A DNA stretch of 28,345 bases from contig JAFCCM010000025.1 of assembly GCA_017610225.1 (NCBI GenBank), positions 1-28,345 on the forward strand. The letters are read 5' to 3'. Made by a program: the position numbers and the translations under genes. This stretch comes from Candidatus Aenigmatarchaeota archaeon (lineage in GTDB: Archaea; Aenigmatarchaeota; Aenigmatarchaeia; CG10238-14). Numbering within the stretch: position 1 is the stretch's first letter; the number at the start of each line of letters is the position of its first letter. The notes beneath the pieces are model-generated. The model did not search any database and was not told where the DNA came from. It saw only the letters and a program-made list of their open reading frames with translations. Below are positions 15,383 through 24,350 of this stretch, one piece after another.

Positions 15383-16495
15383 ATGGATGAACTATTAAGT
15401 AAAATAAAACCAGATATTCCAAAGCTAAAACGATTTATAACCACTAGTGCAGCAAGAGAATTATCTGCATTATCAGCACCATGTTACTATCCGAAGACAA
15501 AACGATTCTACTTTGAAGTTCTAAATTTATTACGAATAACAAAAAAAGACTTTAAAGATTTTGTAAAAAGAAATTATAAAGGAACAAAAGCAGAAAAATG
15601 GAATTTATGGAACGATCCAGGAACTAATATGTTGGTGTTTGTTATGTATTTATTTTTAAAGAAAAGAGATCAGAGAGCATTTTCTTCTACTATGGTTTAC
15701 TACATGATTATTCAATATGCAAGATTAATGAATAAACAAATGAAATATTGCTATGAAGATACATTCAAATATACTTTAGATAATTTAACACGAACTCATT
15801 TATTTTTTAGAGAAAAAACTATACCAAACAGTTTGTTTTATTTATCAACCGTCATACAGAAAACTTATAAACAATCTATTGCTGAATGGGACCTTGAAAA
15901 AATTATAGCTTTTATTGGAGTTGCTCGTCATAGGATTTCACAAAGTGTAAAAAGTTTTGCTAAAAATTATTATAGATATCGAAAAGAAGGGGAAGGTATT
16001 AAAACACAAAATGAAGAAACAGATGATGAAGCAAATACTTATCAATATAAAGTTTTACAACGTGGACAAAAAATAGTTGATGAAATAACAAAGAAAATAA
16101 CCACATATAAGGTTATTGATCGAAAGGCATTTGACGAAGCGAAAAAAATCAGTAAAATTAAAACATCAATTGCAACACTGATTGTAGATAAAATTACCAA
16201 CGAAACAAACTATAATAATATAAAAATTTTATTACAGTTGTTTATTAAAGATTTAAAAGATGTAAGTATGATTTGTGGAAGTGGATATGTTCCTTCCGTA
16301 AAAAAATTAATGGCAGTTAAAAGAACAACTGCACAATTATATTTTAAAGCACAAATAAATATTCTTCTAATGGATATTCTTAAAGATATGAAATTTCTCG
16401 ATGTATATGAGAGATACACATCCCAAACTCAATTCATTATTAATTCATTTCTAGCATTCTATATAACAGGAATTATGAAAACTAATTTATGCTAA
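15383..16495 (+). CDS. Unknown basic protein at the end of the baseplate operon
   Basis: A 370-residue, Lys-rich, mostly helical protein. It begins MDELLSKIKPDIPKLKRFIT, has several Tyr/Phe-rich helices (MVYYMIIQYARLMNKQMKYC), a polar linker (EGEGIKTQNEETDDEANTYQ) and a hydrophobic last helix (FIINSFLAFYITGIM). No known motif is seen. The start at 15383 follows the J-like gene by two bases, with AGGG ten bases upstream inside it, so expression is probably coupled. Its last 14 bases overlap the end of the convergent gp48/54-like gene, so no terminator separates the two operons. A virion or assembly role is inferred from position only. Confidence 0.75.
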   Translation: MDELLSKIKPDIPKLKRFITTSAARELSALSAPCYYPKTKRFYFEVLNLLRITKKDFKDFVKRNYKGTKAEKWNLWNDPGTNMLVFVMYLFLKKRDQRAFSSTMVYYMIIQYARLMNKQMKYCYEDTFKYTLDNLTRTHLFFREKTIPNSLFYLSTVIQKTYKQSIAEWDLEKIIAFIGVARHRISQSVKSFAKNYYRYRKEGEGIKTQNEETDDEANTYQYKVLQRGQKIVDEITKKITTYKVIDRKAFDEAKKISKIKTSIATLIVDKITNETNYNNIKILLQLFIKDLKDVSMICGSGYVPSVKKLMAVKRTTAQLYFKAQINILLMDILKDMKFLDVYERYTSQTQFIINSFLAFYITGIMKTNLC

Positions 16496-17792
16496 TACTT
16501 ATCAGGCCAGCAGGAGTTCGGAGTTCTAAGTTTGCTGAAATTTGTTTGGCAGAAGATGAAACCCTATCTGGTGGATTATTAATTTCCTCTGTTGTTAATT
16601 CTTCTGTAGTTGGTGCTTGAGCTTTTGTTATTGTTTTAGGCAATGCCAATGCTTGATTTTTATTCTTTTGATTTATTTCAATTTCTTCTTTAGTTTGTCC
16701 TACGCTACTGAAATTTTGTATTCCAAATTTTTGTGAGTTAGGACCTGATATCCCTTTAATATAGCTTTTCAATGTAGGTCTTGTGGTTATATCTAGTTTT
16801 GTAGCTAACATACTACTATACAAACTTCCAAAGTCAATTCTTACATCAACTATTCCAAGTCTTTGATTATAAGCAATTTGTTGTTGATCTCCACCTTTTA
16901 TTATAGTAATATTTGAAATATATGCCGGATCTAAATCATATATTCCAGGAGACCAAATTCTATGAATAAAAGGCCAGCTATATGTAGATCCACTCTTATC
17001 TGCAGAAATTGGCATACCCAAGAGCATTATAGCAGCTATTGGACCAGCAATATATCTATTAGTAGCTTCTTGACTTCCTGGATATGGATTATATAATCTA
17101 ACTGTCATTGTATATGATGGTTGAAAACCGCTTGCTTTCCAAACCATTGGAAAATCTAATCTAGCACCGGCTGCTAATGAAGATACTATATTTGTTCCAC
17201 CAGCGATTGGTAATGCCTCAAGAAACTTCCCAACAGCTCCGGCACCTTTTTCTACACCTGCTGCTCCCAACTCAAATATACCACCAGCCTTTTTTGCTGC
17301 CTTTGTAACTTTACCAAGAGCTTCTTTACCTGTTCTGACTCCAAACATCTGAGCTAATGAAGATACTGTTGTTGATGAAATGTCTGTAAGACCTTGTAAA
17401 AAGTTTTCTCCATATTCATTTGTAAAACTATCTGTTGGAAAACTATCTGCTAAATATGCTAAAGTCAAATGATTTTTATGAAAGTTGCTACTTAATGAAA
17501 AACCATGAGAGTTTAATAGATCCTTATATGATAAATAATTTGTTTCTGTACCTTCAACTTCAGCTTCAAAGAAAGGTTTTCTTGTAAAAATTGATGCCCC
17601 TTTTGTAAACGAAGGTATTCCAGGATATATTCTGACCAATGGCATTGAATTTTTTACTACCGTATTAGTTTTATCTCCTATGCCCTCAACAGGACCATCC
17701 GGACCAACATAGATATCATCCATTGGTTGCGCAGGTGGCATACCAGGAATAAAATCAATTTGAGTTTGATTTATAGTGTTTTTTGTTGCCAT
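16482..17792 (-). CDS. Candidate tube-baseplate connecting protein (gp48/54-like)
   Basis: A 436-residue structural protein encoded just after the tape measure gene. Residues about 225-350 carry the most conserved-looking part: FQPSYTMTVRLYNPYPGSQE, AGPIAAIMLLGMPISADKSG, SWPFIHRIWSPGIYDLDPAY and ISNITIIKGGDQQQIAYNQR. The strand-loop pattern 'P..Y...GI.D..PAYISN.TI' recalls the T4 gp48/gp54 tube-initiator proteins. An Ala/Gly-rich helix pair (residues 160-205) and a disordered C-terminal tail flank it. GAGG seven bases upstream supports ATG 17792. The gp48/54 assignment rests on this pattern and the neighbouring tape measure gene and is tentative; a plain virion protein is the alternative. Confidence 0.6.
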   Translation of the reverse strand: MATKNTINQTQIDFIPGMPPAQPMDDIYVGPDGPVEGIGDKTNTVVKNSMPLVRIYPGIPSFTKGASIFTRKPFFEAEVEGTETNYLSYKDLLNSHGFSLSSNFHKNHLTLAYLADSFPTDSFTNEYGENFLQGLTDISSTTVSSLAQMFGVRTGKEALGKVTKAAKKAGGIFELGAAGVEKGAGAVGKFLEALPIAGGTNIVSSLAAGARLDFPMVWKASGFQPSYTMTVRLYNPYPGSQEATNRYIAGPIAAIMLLGMPISADKSGSTYSWPFIHRIWSPGIYDLDPAYISNITIIKGGDQQQIAYNQRLGIVDVRIDFGSLYSSMLATKLDITTRPTLKSYIKGISGPNSQKFGIQNFSSVGQTKEEIEINQKNKNQALALPKTITKAQAPTTEELTTEEINNPPDRVSSSAKQISANLELRTPAGLISISIN

Positions 17793-17794
17793 AT

Positions 17795-20410
17795 TTAAGC
17801 CTCACTCATGTTTCCTTGTAATACATCTCTAGTTTGTGGAGATAATTGAGATGTATCCCCACCATTATTATTTACAAGATTACTTATATTTTGTACACTT
17901 GAAGATACAGAATTACTTGTTTGTATAAGACCTTGAGTCGTTGCTGCTGCTAAACCTTTAGTACCTTCCAAAGCAGCTTTCCCCTGTGCCTTAAGTTCAT
18001 CTGTTATTATTTTACCTTGAGCTGTTGCTGCTGCTGCACCCGCCATTGCTATTTCAGGTGCATTTTTAACAATACCCACAAATTTATCTGTTACTATAAT
18101 AGCTGCTTTATTATCTTTAAGCCAATTTGGATTAGGTAGTAAGCCCCCAGTTATTTTTTTGAAATTTGCAATTTGTTGTTTTCTAAATTCAGGCATTTTA
18201 TCTTTAACAACATCTATTTGTTGTTTACTAAATTCAGTCATTTTATCTTTTACAGATTTAGTTTTTGGCGTTTTGCCTTTAACAACATCTCTACCTATTA
18301 GACCAGCATCTATTGCTACACTAGCTGCTGTACCAAGACCAGGAACTAAACTAGCTGCACCAGAAGCAACTTCTAAACCAGCACCAAGAAAATCACCCTT
18401 CATTATTCTATGAGCAGCAAATCCAAGACCAGCTAATAAACCAATAACAGGTATTTTTTTAACTAACATTTTTAAACCAGCTTTACCAGCTAGTTTTGAT
18501 AATCCTTTTGCCGCTCCTTTTTTTGCTGATTCGATTGCTGTCTTTGCTGCTACTCCTTTTGCTACTCCTAGTCCTAAGAATCCCATAAGTCTCTTAAGCA
18601 TTGGGATAATTTTAGAAAATACTGAACCAATTTTAGCAAATATACCTTTTGTGAAAAGACCTTTTAAGCCAGTTTTTATTGCTCCAGTTATAAATCCTTT
18701 TTTAACTATTGATTTTATACCAGTTATTAGTGCTCCAGATATAAACTTACTGGCCATTTTTCTGAATCCACCCCCAAGTAGAAATGGTATAAATGTCATA
18801 GCAACAGATAGTAATGATTTTATAGCACCAAATGATCCGCTAAATACATTAAACATACTTTTTATTTTTTGCCTTAAATTAATTTTCTTTTGAATCTCAA
18901 GATCTTCTTCATTGACTTTAGATATGTTTTTTGTATATCCGAGCAGTTTTTTCTTATCAGCTTTTTCTTGTTTTTTCCATTTCTTCATTTCTCTTAAAGT
19001 AGCATCTGCAGATTCAGGTGATATTCCTGGAGAAAGCTCGGGTGATAATCCTGAGTAAAGACCACGCAATTCTTTTTTACGACTTATACGTTTTTTACCT
19101 TTGTCACCAACTTCAAATCCCAACTTAGCTAATCCACCACGAAGAAGGCTGAAAAATGACCATCGTCCTTTTGATATTCCAGGTATTGCTGAATATTGTG
19201 CACCTGTAAGAAATGAAGATATATCTCTTGTTGCTTCAGCTGAAGCTTTTGTAAATAATGCAATATTATCAAGGCGCCACATTCCTTCTGTATAAACAAG
19301 ACCAATATTGTGTGCAGCAGCTTCAGCTGGATTTTTGCTTCTTGATAAATGCCTTTTATATCCACCTCTAGATTTAAAAATTTGATATACAGCTTTAAAT
19401 GGCATACCAGCGATATTTTTTATAGATTTCAATGAAAACATTATATTTCTAAATGTTGGATGTTGAACCAACATTTTCTGCCATACTTGTTCCCATGTAC
19501 CAATTTGTGCACCCATAGAATCTTGTATTGCAAGTACAGCTCTTAACATTCTGACGTTTGAGGGTTCAGTATGTCTGGAATATGTCTCATTTAATGCTCG
19601 TGTAAATCCTTTAAATATACCAACCTTTTCCAAATGCTCAACGCTTTGAACATATGTACTCATTTTGGCCATTGATTTTAACTGTGCTTTTCTGGATATT
19701 TGTACTAGATCTTTAGTTGTTGAAATACTATCATCAATTTTAGAAAGAATTTTGTCAATCGGTACTACAATTTCAGCTGGGTGAAGAAAAGCAAGACCTG
19801 CTTTCTCAACAAAACCACCCTTCTGCATTTTTGGTATGCCACCGGCGCTTTCATGAATTGTTTTGATGGGTTTTTCTTTTTTACTTTTTGAAAAAAGCCC
19901 ACCTAGACCATCTCTAAATTTAGATGTAATTTTGCTAAATGCTCCACCCAAAGTTTCAGCAATATTAGCTTTCATTTTTGCTGCTGCTGATTTAAATACA
20001 TCTGTCTCCATAAACTTTGAAGCAAAATAACCAAAAATTGGTGTACTTTTTGTTAAAGCCATTGCTACAATATTTTGCTTGTTAAAACTAATATCTTGTG
20101 AAATAGCTTTTCCATATTGTGAGATTACGTCTTTACCTGCTTTAGCTGTACCAGCAGCAACGTTTACAAAACCACGTCCGACCTGATCAACTGTATGCGC
20201 TAATGAACTAAGAACTTTAATCATTGAATTTTGAACTTTTTCGATATGTTCAAAATCTCCAACATTAAGATTAGCTTCTACAATTTCTTGATCGACTTTT
20301 TTCTGCATTTCGTTAATCGTACGACTTACATTACTGACTTCAGCTACACGTTCTTTATTGGCATCAGCCTTTGAGGTTAGACCGCCTGGTTCTGTTGTTT
20401 TATCAACCAT
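17795..20410 (-). CDS. Tail tape measure protein
   Basis: An 871-residue protein that should set tail length and exit before DNA. The N-terminal half is helical. It contains GGIPKMQKGGFVEKAGLAFL followed by HPAEIVVPIDKI, the 'GG...HP.E.VVP' signature common in tape measures. A long Gly/Ala-rich hydrophobic region (about residues 540-740) includes IPVIGLLAGLGFAAHRIMKG and ASLVPGLGTAASVAIDAGLI. The C terminus is Gln/Asn/Ser-rich. At about 1.5 angstrom per residue, the accepted scaling, it predicts a tail near 130 nm. AGAGG eight bases upstream supports ATG 20410. Unusually, it is on the strand opposite to the sheath, tube and wedge genes. A 15-residue tandem repeat lies near residue 730. Confidence 0.85.
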   Translation of the reverse strand: MVDKTTEPGGLTSKADANKERVAEVSNVSRTINEMQKKVDQEIVEANLNVGDFEHIEKVQNSMIKVLSSLAHTVDQVGRGFVNVAAGTAKAGKDVISQYGKAISQDISFNKQNIVAMALTKSTPIFGYFASKFMETDVFKSAAAKMKANIAETLGGAFSKITSKFRDGLGGLFSKSKKEKPIKTIHESAGGIPKMQKGGFVEKAGLAFLHPAEIVVPIDKILSKIDDSISTTKDLVQISRKAQLKSMAKMSTYVQSVEHLEKVGIFKGFTRALNETYSRHTEPSNVRMLRAVLAIQDSMGAQIGTWEQVWQKMLVQHPTFRNIMFSLKSIKNIAGMPFKAVYQIFKSRGGYKRHLSRSKNPAEAAAHNIGLVYTEGMWRLDNIALFTKASAEATRDISSFLTGAQYSAIPGISKGRWSFFSLLRGGLAKLGFEVGDKGKKRISRKKELRGLYSGLSPELSPGISPESADATLREMKKWKKQEKADKKKLLGYTKNISKVNEEDLEIQKKINLRQKIKSMFNVFSGSFGAIKSLLSVAMTFIPFLLGGGFRKMASKFISGALITGIKSIVKKGFITGAIKTGLKGLFTKGIFAKIGSVFSKIIPMLKRLMGFLGLGVAKGVAAKTAIESAKKGAAKGLSKLAGKAGLKMLVKKIPVIGLLAGLGFAAHRIMKGDFLGAGLEVASGAASLVPGLGTAASVAIDAGLIGRDVVKGKTPKTKSVKDKMTEFSKQQIDVVKDKMPEFRKQQIANFKKITGGLLPNPNWLKDNKAAIIVTDKFVGIVKNAPEIAMAGAAAATAQGKIITDELKAQGKAALEGTKGLAAATTQGLIQTSNSVSSSVQNISNLVNNNGGDTSQLSPQTRDVLQGNMSEA
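18171..18250 (-). repeat. 45-bp-period tandem repeat inside the tape measure gene
   Basis: Units 18171-18205 and 18216-18250 match at 33 of 35 bases and are 45 bases apart. They encode KDKMPEFRKQQI and KDKMTEFSKQQI, a 15-residue period in a predicted helix. Gain or loss of units would change the tape measure in steps of 15 residues. Confidence 0.65.
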
Positions 20411-20422
20411 TTATTAATCCTC

Positions 20423-21310
20423 TTAAGCAATAATTTGGAAAAGTTTTTTAATGCTTGAATCTTTTGGTTTCATTTCTGCTAGCACACAAGCAACTTCAGA
20501 TAATGATACCATTTCTTGAATTGGAGTAGTATATTTATTTTTTTCTCCAAACGCTTTTTGATATGCTTGATTTAAAGATGTAAAAACCATCGAAAATCTT
20601 CTAGCATTTTTCATTAGCGATGGCATACTTACAATAAAAAGTTTTGCTGCTACAATTAAATTTGTTAATCTTATTTGAAAGTCTTGATTATTTAAATGAG
20701 AATTTGATATAAATAAAGATTCAATTAATCTATATAAATTTGCTAAATTCTTATTTGCATACATGGGACCACGTTTTTCAAACTGTACCATATACTTAAT
20801 AAACTCGTCTACTTTTTTTGGTTGTTTGGATTTTAGTTTTAAATAATCTGTAAAAAATTCTGAGTAATAAGCTCTTAATTTAGGCAGGAATACTTGAACA
20901 AATTTTGGTAAATTTCTTCCTGCGATTAAATGCATACACTCATGCATAGTCGTTGATGTTATCTCATTATTTGATGAACTTCCAAAAACAGTTGCACTAT
21001 TATCAATTATCACAATGACCTTTTTATCTTCAATAGTATAAAAAGCCATAATAAATTTATGTGCCCCTTTTGTTAATTTATGTTTAATAAACGATAAAAT
21101 ATTCTTACTTTTATAGCATGGTATAATAATATCCTTTTCAACTAACTTTTGAACTTCAGGAAATATATGTTTCCCCTTTGACGATTTTTTAAATGCAAGT
21201 ATAAATTTCTCTTTTAATTTATTGGATGAATAAAAAGTTATACCATCTATATTATAAGCAGGATCAAGACCAATAGGTGGTGCAAATAACTCATCTAAAT
21301 ATTTATCCAT
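20423..21310 (-). CDS. Putative zinc metallopeptidase (HExxH) of unknown family
   Basis: A 295-residue protein with the motif STTMHECMHLIAGR, an HExxH at H123-E124-x-x-H127 within a hydrophobic helix, as in zincins. E151 (YYSEFFTDY), 24 residues downstream, could be the third ligand of a gluzincin-type site. A beta segment before the helix (DKKVIVIIDNSATVFG) is where an edge strand is expected. It has no signal peptide or membrane segment. AAGGAG ten bases upstream supports ATG 21310. It lies between the tape measure and terminase genes, so processing of a virion protein is an attractive idea, but no partner can be named. The family is not one I recognise. Confidence 0.7.
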   Translation of the reverse strand: MDKYLDELFAPPIGLDPAYNIDGITFYSSNKLKEKFILAFKKSSKGKHIFPEVQKLVEKDIIIPCYKSKNILSFIKHKLTKGAHKFIMAFYTIEDKKVIVIIDNSATVFGSSSNNEITSTTMHECMHLIAGRNLPKFVQVFLPKLRAYYSEFFTDYLKLKSKQPKKVDEFIKYMVQFEKRGPMYANKNLANLYRLIESLFISNSHLNNQDFQIRLTNLIVAAKLFIVSMPSLMKNARRFSMVFTSLNQAYQKAFGEKNKYTTPIQEMVSLSEVACVLAEMKPKDSSIKKLFQIIA

Positions 21311-21317
21311 TAATTTA

Positions 21318-22964
21318 TTACTCCTTAAAAAATTCTAAAGTATCTACAAAACCTACATGATCATTATAGTTGTCTTTAACAGCTTTCATAATATCTCTAT
21401 TATTAAATCCAACTTCAATATCTGTATTCATATTAACAATATCTGACATTTCATTCGTAAGGTTACTATATCGTTTTGTATCTATCATTACAGGTGGATC
21501 ATATTTTCTTACATACATACAGCATGCAGCCGAAAGAGCAATATCATCTGTACAACCAGTATCAGCTTCTACTTTCCCGCTTGTTTTACTGACAAGACCA
21601 GTTAACTCAAGAGCAAGTCTTTGTGATTTAATTGACTCAGGATATTGTGTAAAGTATGAATAAAGAGCATCAATCATTAAAGGTCTTGTTTTAGAATTAG
21701 TTGATAGCCCAGGAATATATGTATTTTTTCCCCTTTTTTCTTTATAGAGCATGTAAGAATATTCACTTGCATTTAAATGTTCAACAACTTGATTACCATA
21801 TGAATTTGATTCTACAACAATCAAACCAGGGAATTCTGTTGAAGCAACTTTAACAACTTTAACAAAATCAAGAACTTTACATTTACCTTGATATTCCCAT
21901 ACTTGTTCAAGGGTCTCATAATCAAAAACGGAAATAGCTGATTTATCAGATCCATGTTCAGGAGCTGTATCAACTCCTATTATATAATATCTGTCTTTAA
22001 CTGGTTGAGAGAATTTCCAAATTTCCCCATTATAAAGTTTAATTTTTTCAATAGGTTCTACACAAGCATTTTGCATTGCCTCAACTGTATCAGATTCAAA
22101 AAATGACCCCTCTGTTGGCAAGAATTTTAATTCCAACTCTTGAGCGATTTTTTTCATATCATAATCAAAAAGAGCACATTGTGTATTATACCAGTCAGGA
22201 TCATTTGCTAACTCAGGAATCATTTTCCAGTGAATTACAAATGGTTTAAAAATATCATCATTAGAAATCGACTTAAGATATCTTTCAAAATACCATTGAC
22301 CAATACCAACAGTTTTATTGGGTGTTGAAAGAACAATAGTACCAAATGGAATACCAAATTTTTTCGCCTGCATTTGATTAGTGCTAAGTGCTGGCACAAG
22401 TGAAGTCCAAGCAGAACTTATATAATTAACAAATGCTGCTTCATCAATTACCAAAAAAGTGATAGCTTTACCACGAAGAGTTTTATCAGGAGCATTTGGA
22501 TTCACAGGTGATGCATAAACTTTACTTCCATTTGTTAAAATAAATGACCGTTCAGTTCTTTTTGCAAAACCACGACCTAATAAACCACCAAGAGGTTTCA
22601 TCCAATCAGGTAATTTTTCAACCATACCCCTTATAACTCTTGCAAAATCAGTAGCTTCAGCTCCATCTTTTGAAATAATCCCAATGACAACATTATTATA
22701 AAAAACTGTTAACCATGCTGCATATGCTTGGATAATCGTCGATATACCTATTTGTCTGCTCTTTAGGACCAAAGCATATTTCCATTGTTCGATAACATCA
22801 ATTAATTCTGTTTGTTTTGCATATGGTGTAAGAAGTACATCTTTACCTGGCAATTCTATATAAATATATGTTCGACAAAAATACTCGAATTGTGCTCTAC
22901 ATTTTAGAAATTCCGCAACATATTTATTGGCTAATGATTTCAATTGGAATGGTTTTTTTGCCAT
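21318..22964 (-). CDS. terL: Terminase large subunit
   Basis: The DNA-packaging motor ATPase and nuclease, 548 residues. Walker A-like KSRQIGIST is at 69-77 (the SRQ-x-G-x-ST form usual in phage terminases). Walker B ends in FLVIDEAAF with D174-E175. The coupling motif is near VLSTPNKTVG. The C-terminal RNase H-like nuclease has IGVDTAPEHGSDKSA (D332), VVESNSYGN (E385) and the GCTDDIALSA acidic pair (D473-D474). AAGGA 11 bases before ATG 22964 supports the start. A promoter-like element begins 15 bases upstream. No small terminase subunit is evident next to it. The gene is followed by the zincin and tape measure genes on the same strand. Confidence 0.95.
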   Translation of the reverse strand: MAKKPFQLKSLANKYVAEFLKCRAQFEYFCRTYIYIELPGKDVLLTPYAKQTELIDVIEQWKYALVLKSRQIGISTIIQAYAAWLTVFYNNVVIGIISKDGAEATDFARVIRGMVEKLPDWMKPLGGLLGRGFAKRTERSFILTNGSKVYASPVNPNAPDKTLRGKAITFLVIDEAAFVNYISSAWTSLVPALSTNQMQAKKFGIPFGTIVLSTPNKTVGIGQWYFERYLKSISNDDIFKPFVIHWKMIPELANDPDWYNTQCALFDYDMKKIAQELELKFLPTEGSFFESDTVEAMQNACVEPIEKIKLYNGEIWKFSQPVKDRYYIIGVDTAPEHGSDKSAISVFDYETLEQVWEYQGKCKVLDFVKVVKVASTEFPGLIVVESNSYGNQVVEHLNASEYSYMLYKEKRGKNTYIPGLSTNSKTRPLMIDALYSYFTQYPESIKSQRLALELTGLVSKTSGKVEADTGCTDDIALSAACCMYVRKYDPPVMIDTKRYSNLTNEMSDIVNMNTDIEVGFNNRDIMKAVKDNYNDHVGFVDTLEFFKE

Positions 22965-22978
22965 ATATATTATATTCC

Positions 22979-22993
22979 TTTATTATTTGTTCT
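22979..22993 (-). promoter_or_regulatory. Candidate phage promoter element, copy 5
   Basis: On the - strand this reads TTTTTTAGAACAAATAATAAA, just upstream of the terminase start. It shares AGAACAAA-AT-AAA with the + strand copies and GAACAAATAATAAA with the copy at 24266-24280. Confidence 0.45.
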
Positions 22994-23005
22994 AAAAAAG
23001 ATTCT

Positions 23006-24241
23006 TTATGTTAGTGTCCTATTTGATCTAATTAAAAATATAACTGCTGATGTTTCCCAGTCTTTTACTTTATTAAATCGTATTTCACTTGTTTTGAGAA
23101 TATATCTTCCTGCTAGTTGGTTTGAATCTACTGAAGGAGATGTTACTTCTACTGATTCTCCAACACTCATCAAATTTAATATTTTAATACTTCGTTCAAT
23201 AACAATAGACATATCACTTATATTACTAATTTTTTTGGAATCATTTGCATTAATAAATGTTTGCGTTAATTCATATCCTGTTTGATCTTTATAAATAGTC
23301 TTTCTGGTATCACTTGTGATGGCTGATTTGTCAAAAAATATTTGATCGCTTTTTGAGATCAATCCATATGTTTTTGTGAATGTTTCTAGATCAATGGTTA
23401 ACATTTGTTCTAATCTGTCACGTGGTTTTACAACATATATCATTTGAGGAGCAAGAAAAGCGAAAACAGAGTTACCGTGATAATTTGTATTAATATCACG
23501 TATTGTATAATAATGTTTTCCATCATTACATTTTTCAAATACTTTTTCATTATTGACATCCATTGCTAATTGATATACTGTAAATGTTTGAGCTTGTTTC
23601 ATTTTGTTTGTTAAATTTTTAATATAAACTACATTATCATAAGAACAATAGAATGCAGGCAAACCTTCAAATATGCCAAAAGTTCTATTAATATAATGTA
23701 GATTTTTATATAAGGTACTTGGAGGCACTAAAATCTGATCTATTTTTCTTGCATTTTGATTATTAGTATCATATTTTACTGTTGCTTCTGTTTTTGTTAT
23801 TAAATCATCAATTGCAGATTTAACAGTATTGCCTTGGTAAATGTTATTAACATAGGTATTCATCGTTTTATAAGCTTTTCTGGCAACTGCACTAATTGTA
23901 ATTGGGATTCTTTCTTTTTGAACTTTATCTGGGATTTGTACTTCTTCAATCATTTGCATATCAGAGGTCAAATACATTAACTCAAATTCAGTTGACTCTA
24001 AAGGATATTGTTCAGTTGCAAGCAGATTAACTGTAACTTTTATTGGATGTTGACCATATATTTTTTGTACTATTATATCATTTGGATCAAGAAAGAATTT
24101 CAATATAAAAGTTTGATATGGAAGGTCTATTGACGTAATGATCGTAAATTCCATTAGATCCGGAGTCAAATCTACATTTCCAATTTTTAATACCAATTCA
24201 TAAGTTCTACTGGGCGACCAATATCTACTTTTTTCTGCCAT
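23006..24241 (-). CDS. Baseplate hub-like protein
   Basis: A 411-residue protein. I suggest a hub of the gp27 / late-control type because of its two beta-rich domains: an N-terminal one (VLKIGNVDLTPDLMEFTIIT, IDLPYQTFILKFFLDPND) and a middle one with LVPPSTLYKNLHYINRTFGI followed by FEGLPAFYCSYDNVVYIKNL, a pattern seen in hub proteins that bind the puncturing device. The C-terminal end (VGESVEVTSPSVDSNQLAGR) fits a beta-barrel edge. The frame is open up to a GTG at 24256, but AGGAG lies only one base before that GTG; ATG 24241 (MAEKSRYW) is 14 bases after it and is preferred. It follows a terminator and a promoter-like element, so it starts a new transcript. Confidence 0.6.
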   Translation of the reverse strand: MAEKSRYWSPSRTYELVLKIGNVDLTPDLMEFTIITSIDLPYQTFILKFFLDPNDIIVQKIYGQHPIKVTVNLLATEQYPLESTEFELMYLTSDMQMIEEVQIPDKVQKERIPITISAVARKAYKTMNTYVNNIYQGNTVKSAIDDLITKTEATVKYDTNNQNARKIDQILVPPSTLYKNLHYINRTFGIFEGLPAFYCSYDNVVYIKNLTNKMKQAQTFTVYQLAMDVNNEKVFEKCNDGKHYYTIRDINTNYHGNSVFAFLAPQMIYVVKPRDRLEQMLTIDLETFTKTYGLISKSDQIFFDKSAITSDTRKTIYKDQTGYELTQTFINANDSKKISNISDMSIVIERSIKILNLMSVGESVEVTSPSVDSNQLAGRYILKTSEIRFNKVKDWETSAVIFLIRSNRTLT

Positions 24242-24265
24242 TTTATTATACCACACTCCTTTTAT

Positions 24266-24280
24266 TTTATTATTTGTTCC
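24266..24280 (-). promoter_or_regulatory. Candidate phage promoter element, copy 6
   Basis: On the - strand this reads GGAACAAATAATAAA, 24 bases before the hub-like gene's start and directly after the terminator of the previous unit. Differs from copy 5 only at the first base of the core. Confidence 0.45.
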
Positions 24281-24293
24281 AAAAAAAAGTTAA

Positions 24294-24325
24294 CCAAAAA
24301 AAAAAATGAGGGACCGAAGTCCCCC
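24294..24325 (-). terminator. Rho-independent terminator with TTCG loop
   Basis: On the - strand GGGGGAC TTCG GTCCCTC is a 7-bp stem (one G-T wobble) closed by a stable TTCG tetraloop. It is followed, after CA, by eleven T residues (24306-24296). It ends the transcript of the DUF932-like gene. The sequence TAACCAAAAAAA found here on the + strand also flanks the other terminator at 5794. Confidence 0.93.
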
Positions 24326-24350
24326 ACTTCTAAGGATATTAACATGGAAA

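Noticed and set aside
18159..19365. Frames on both strands overlapping the tape measure gene
   Set aside because: They mirror the Ala/Gly/Lys-rich codons of the tape measure protein and have no independent support.
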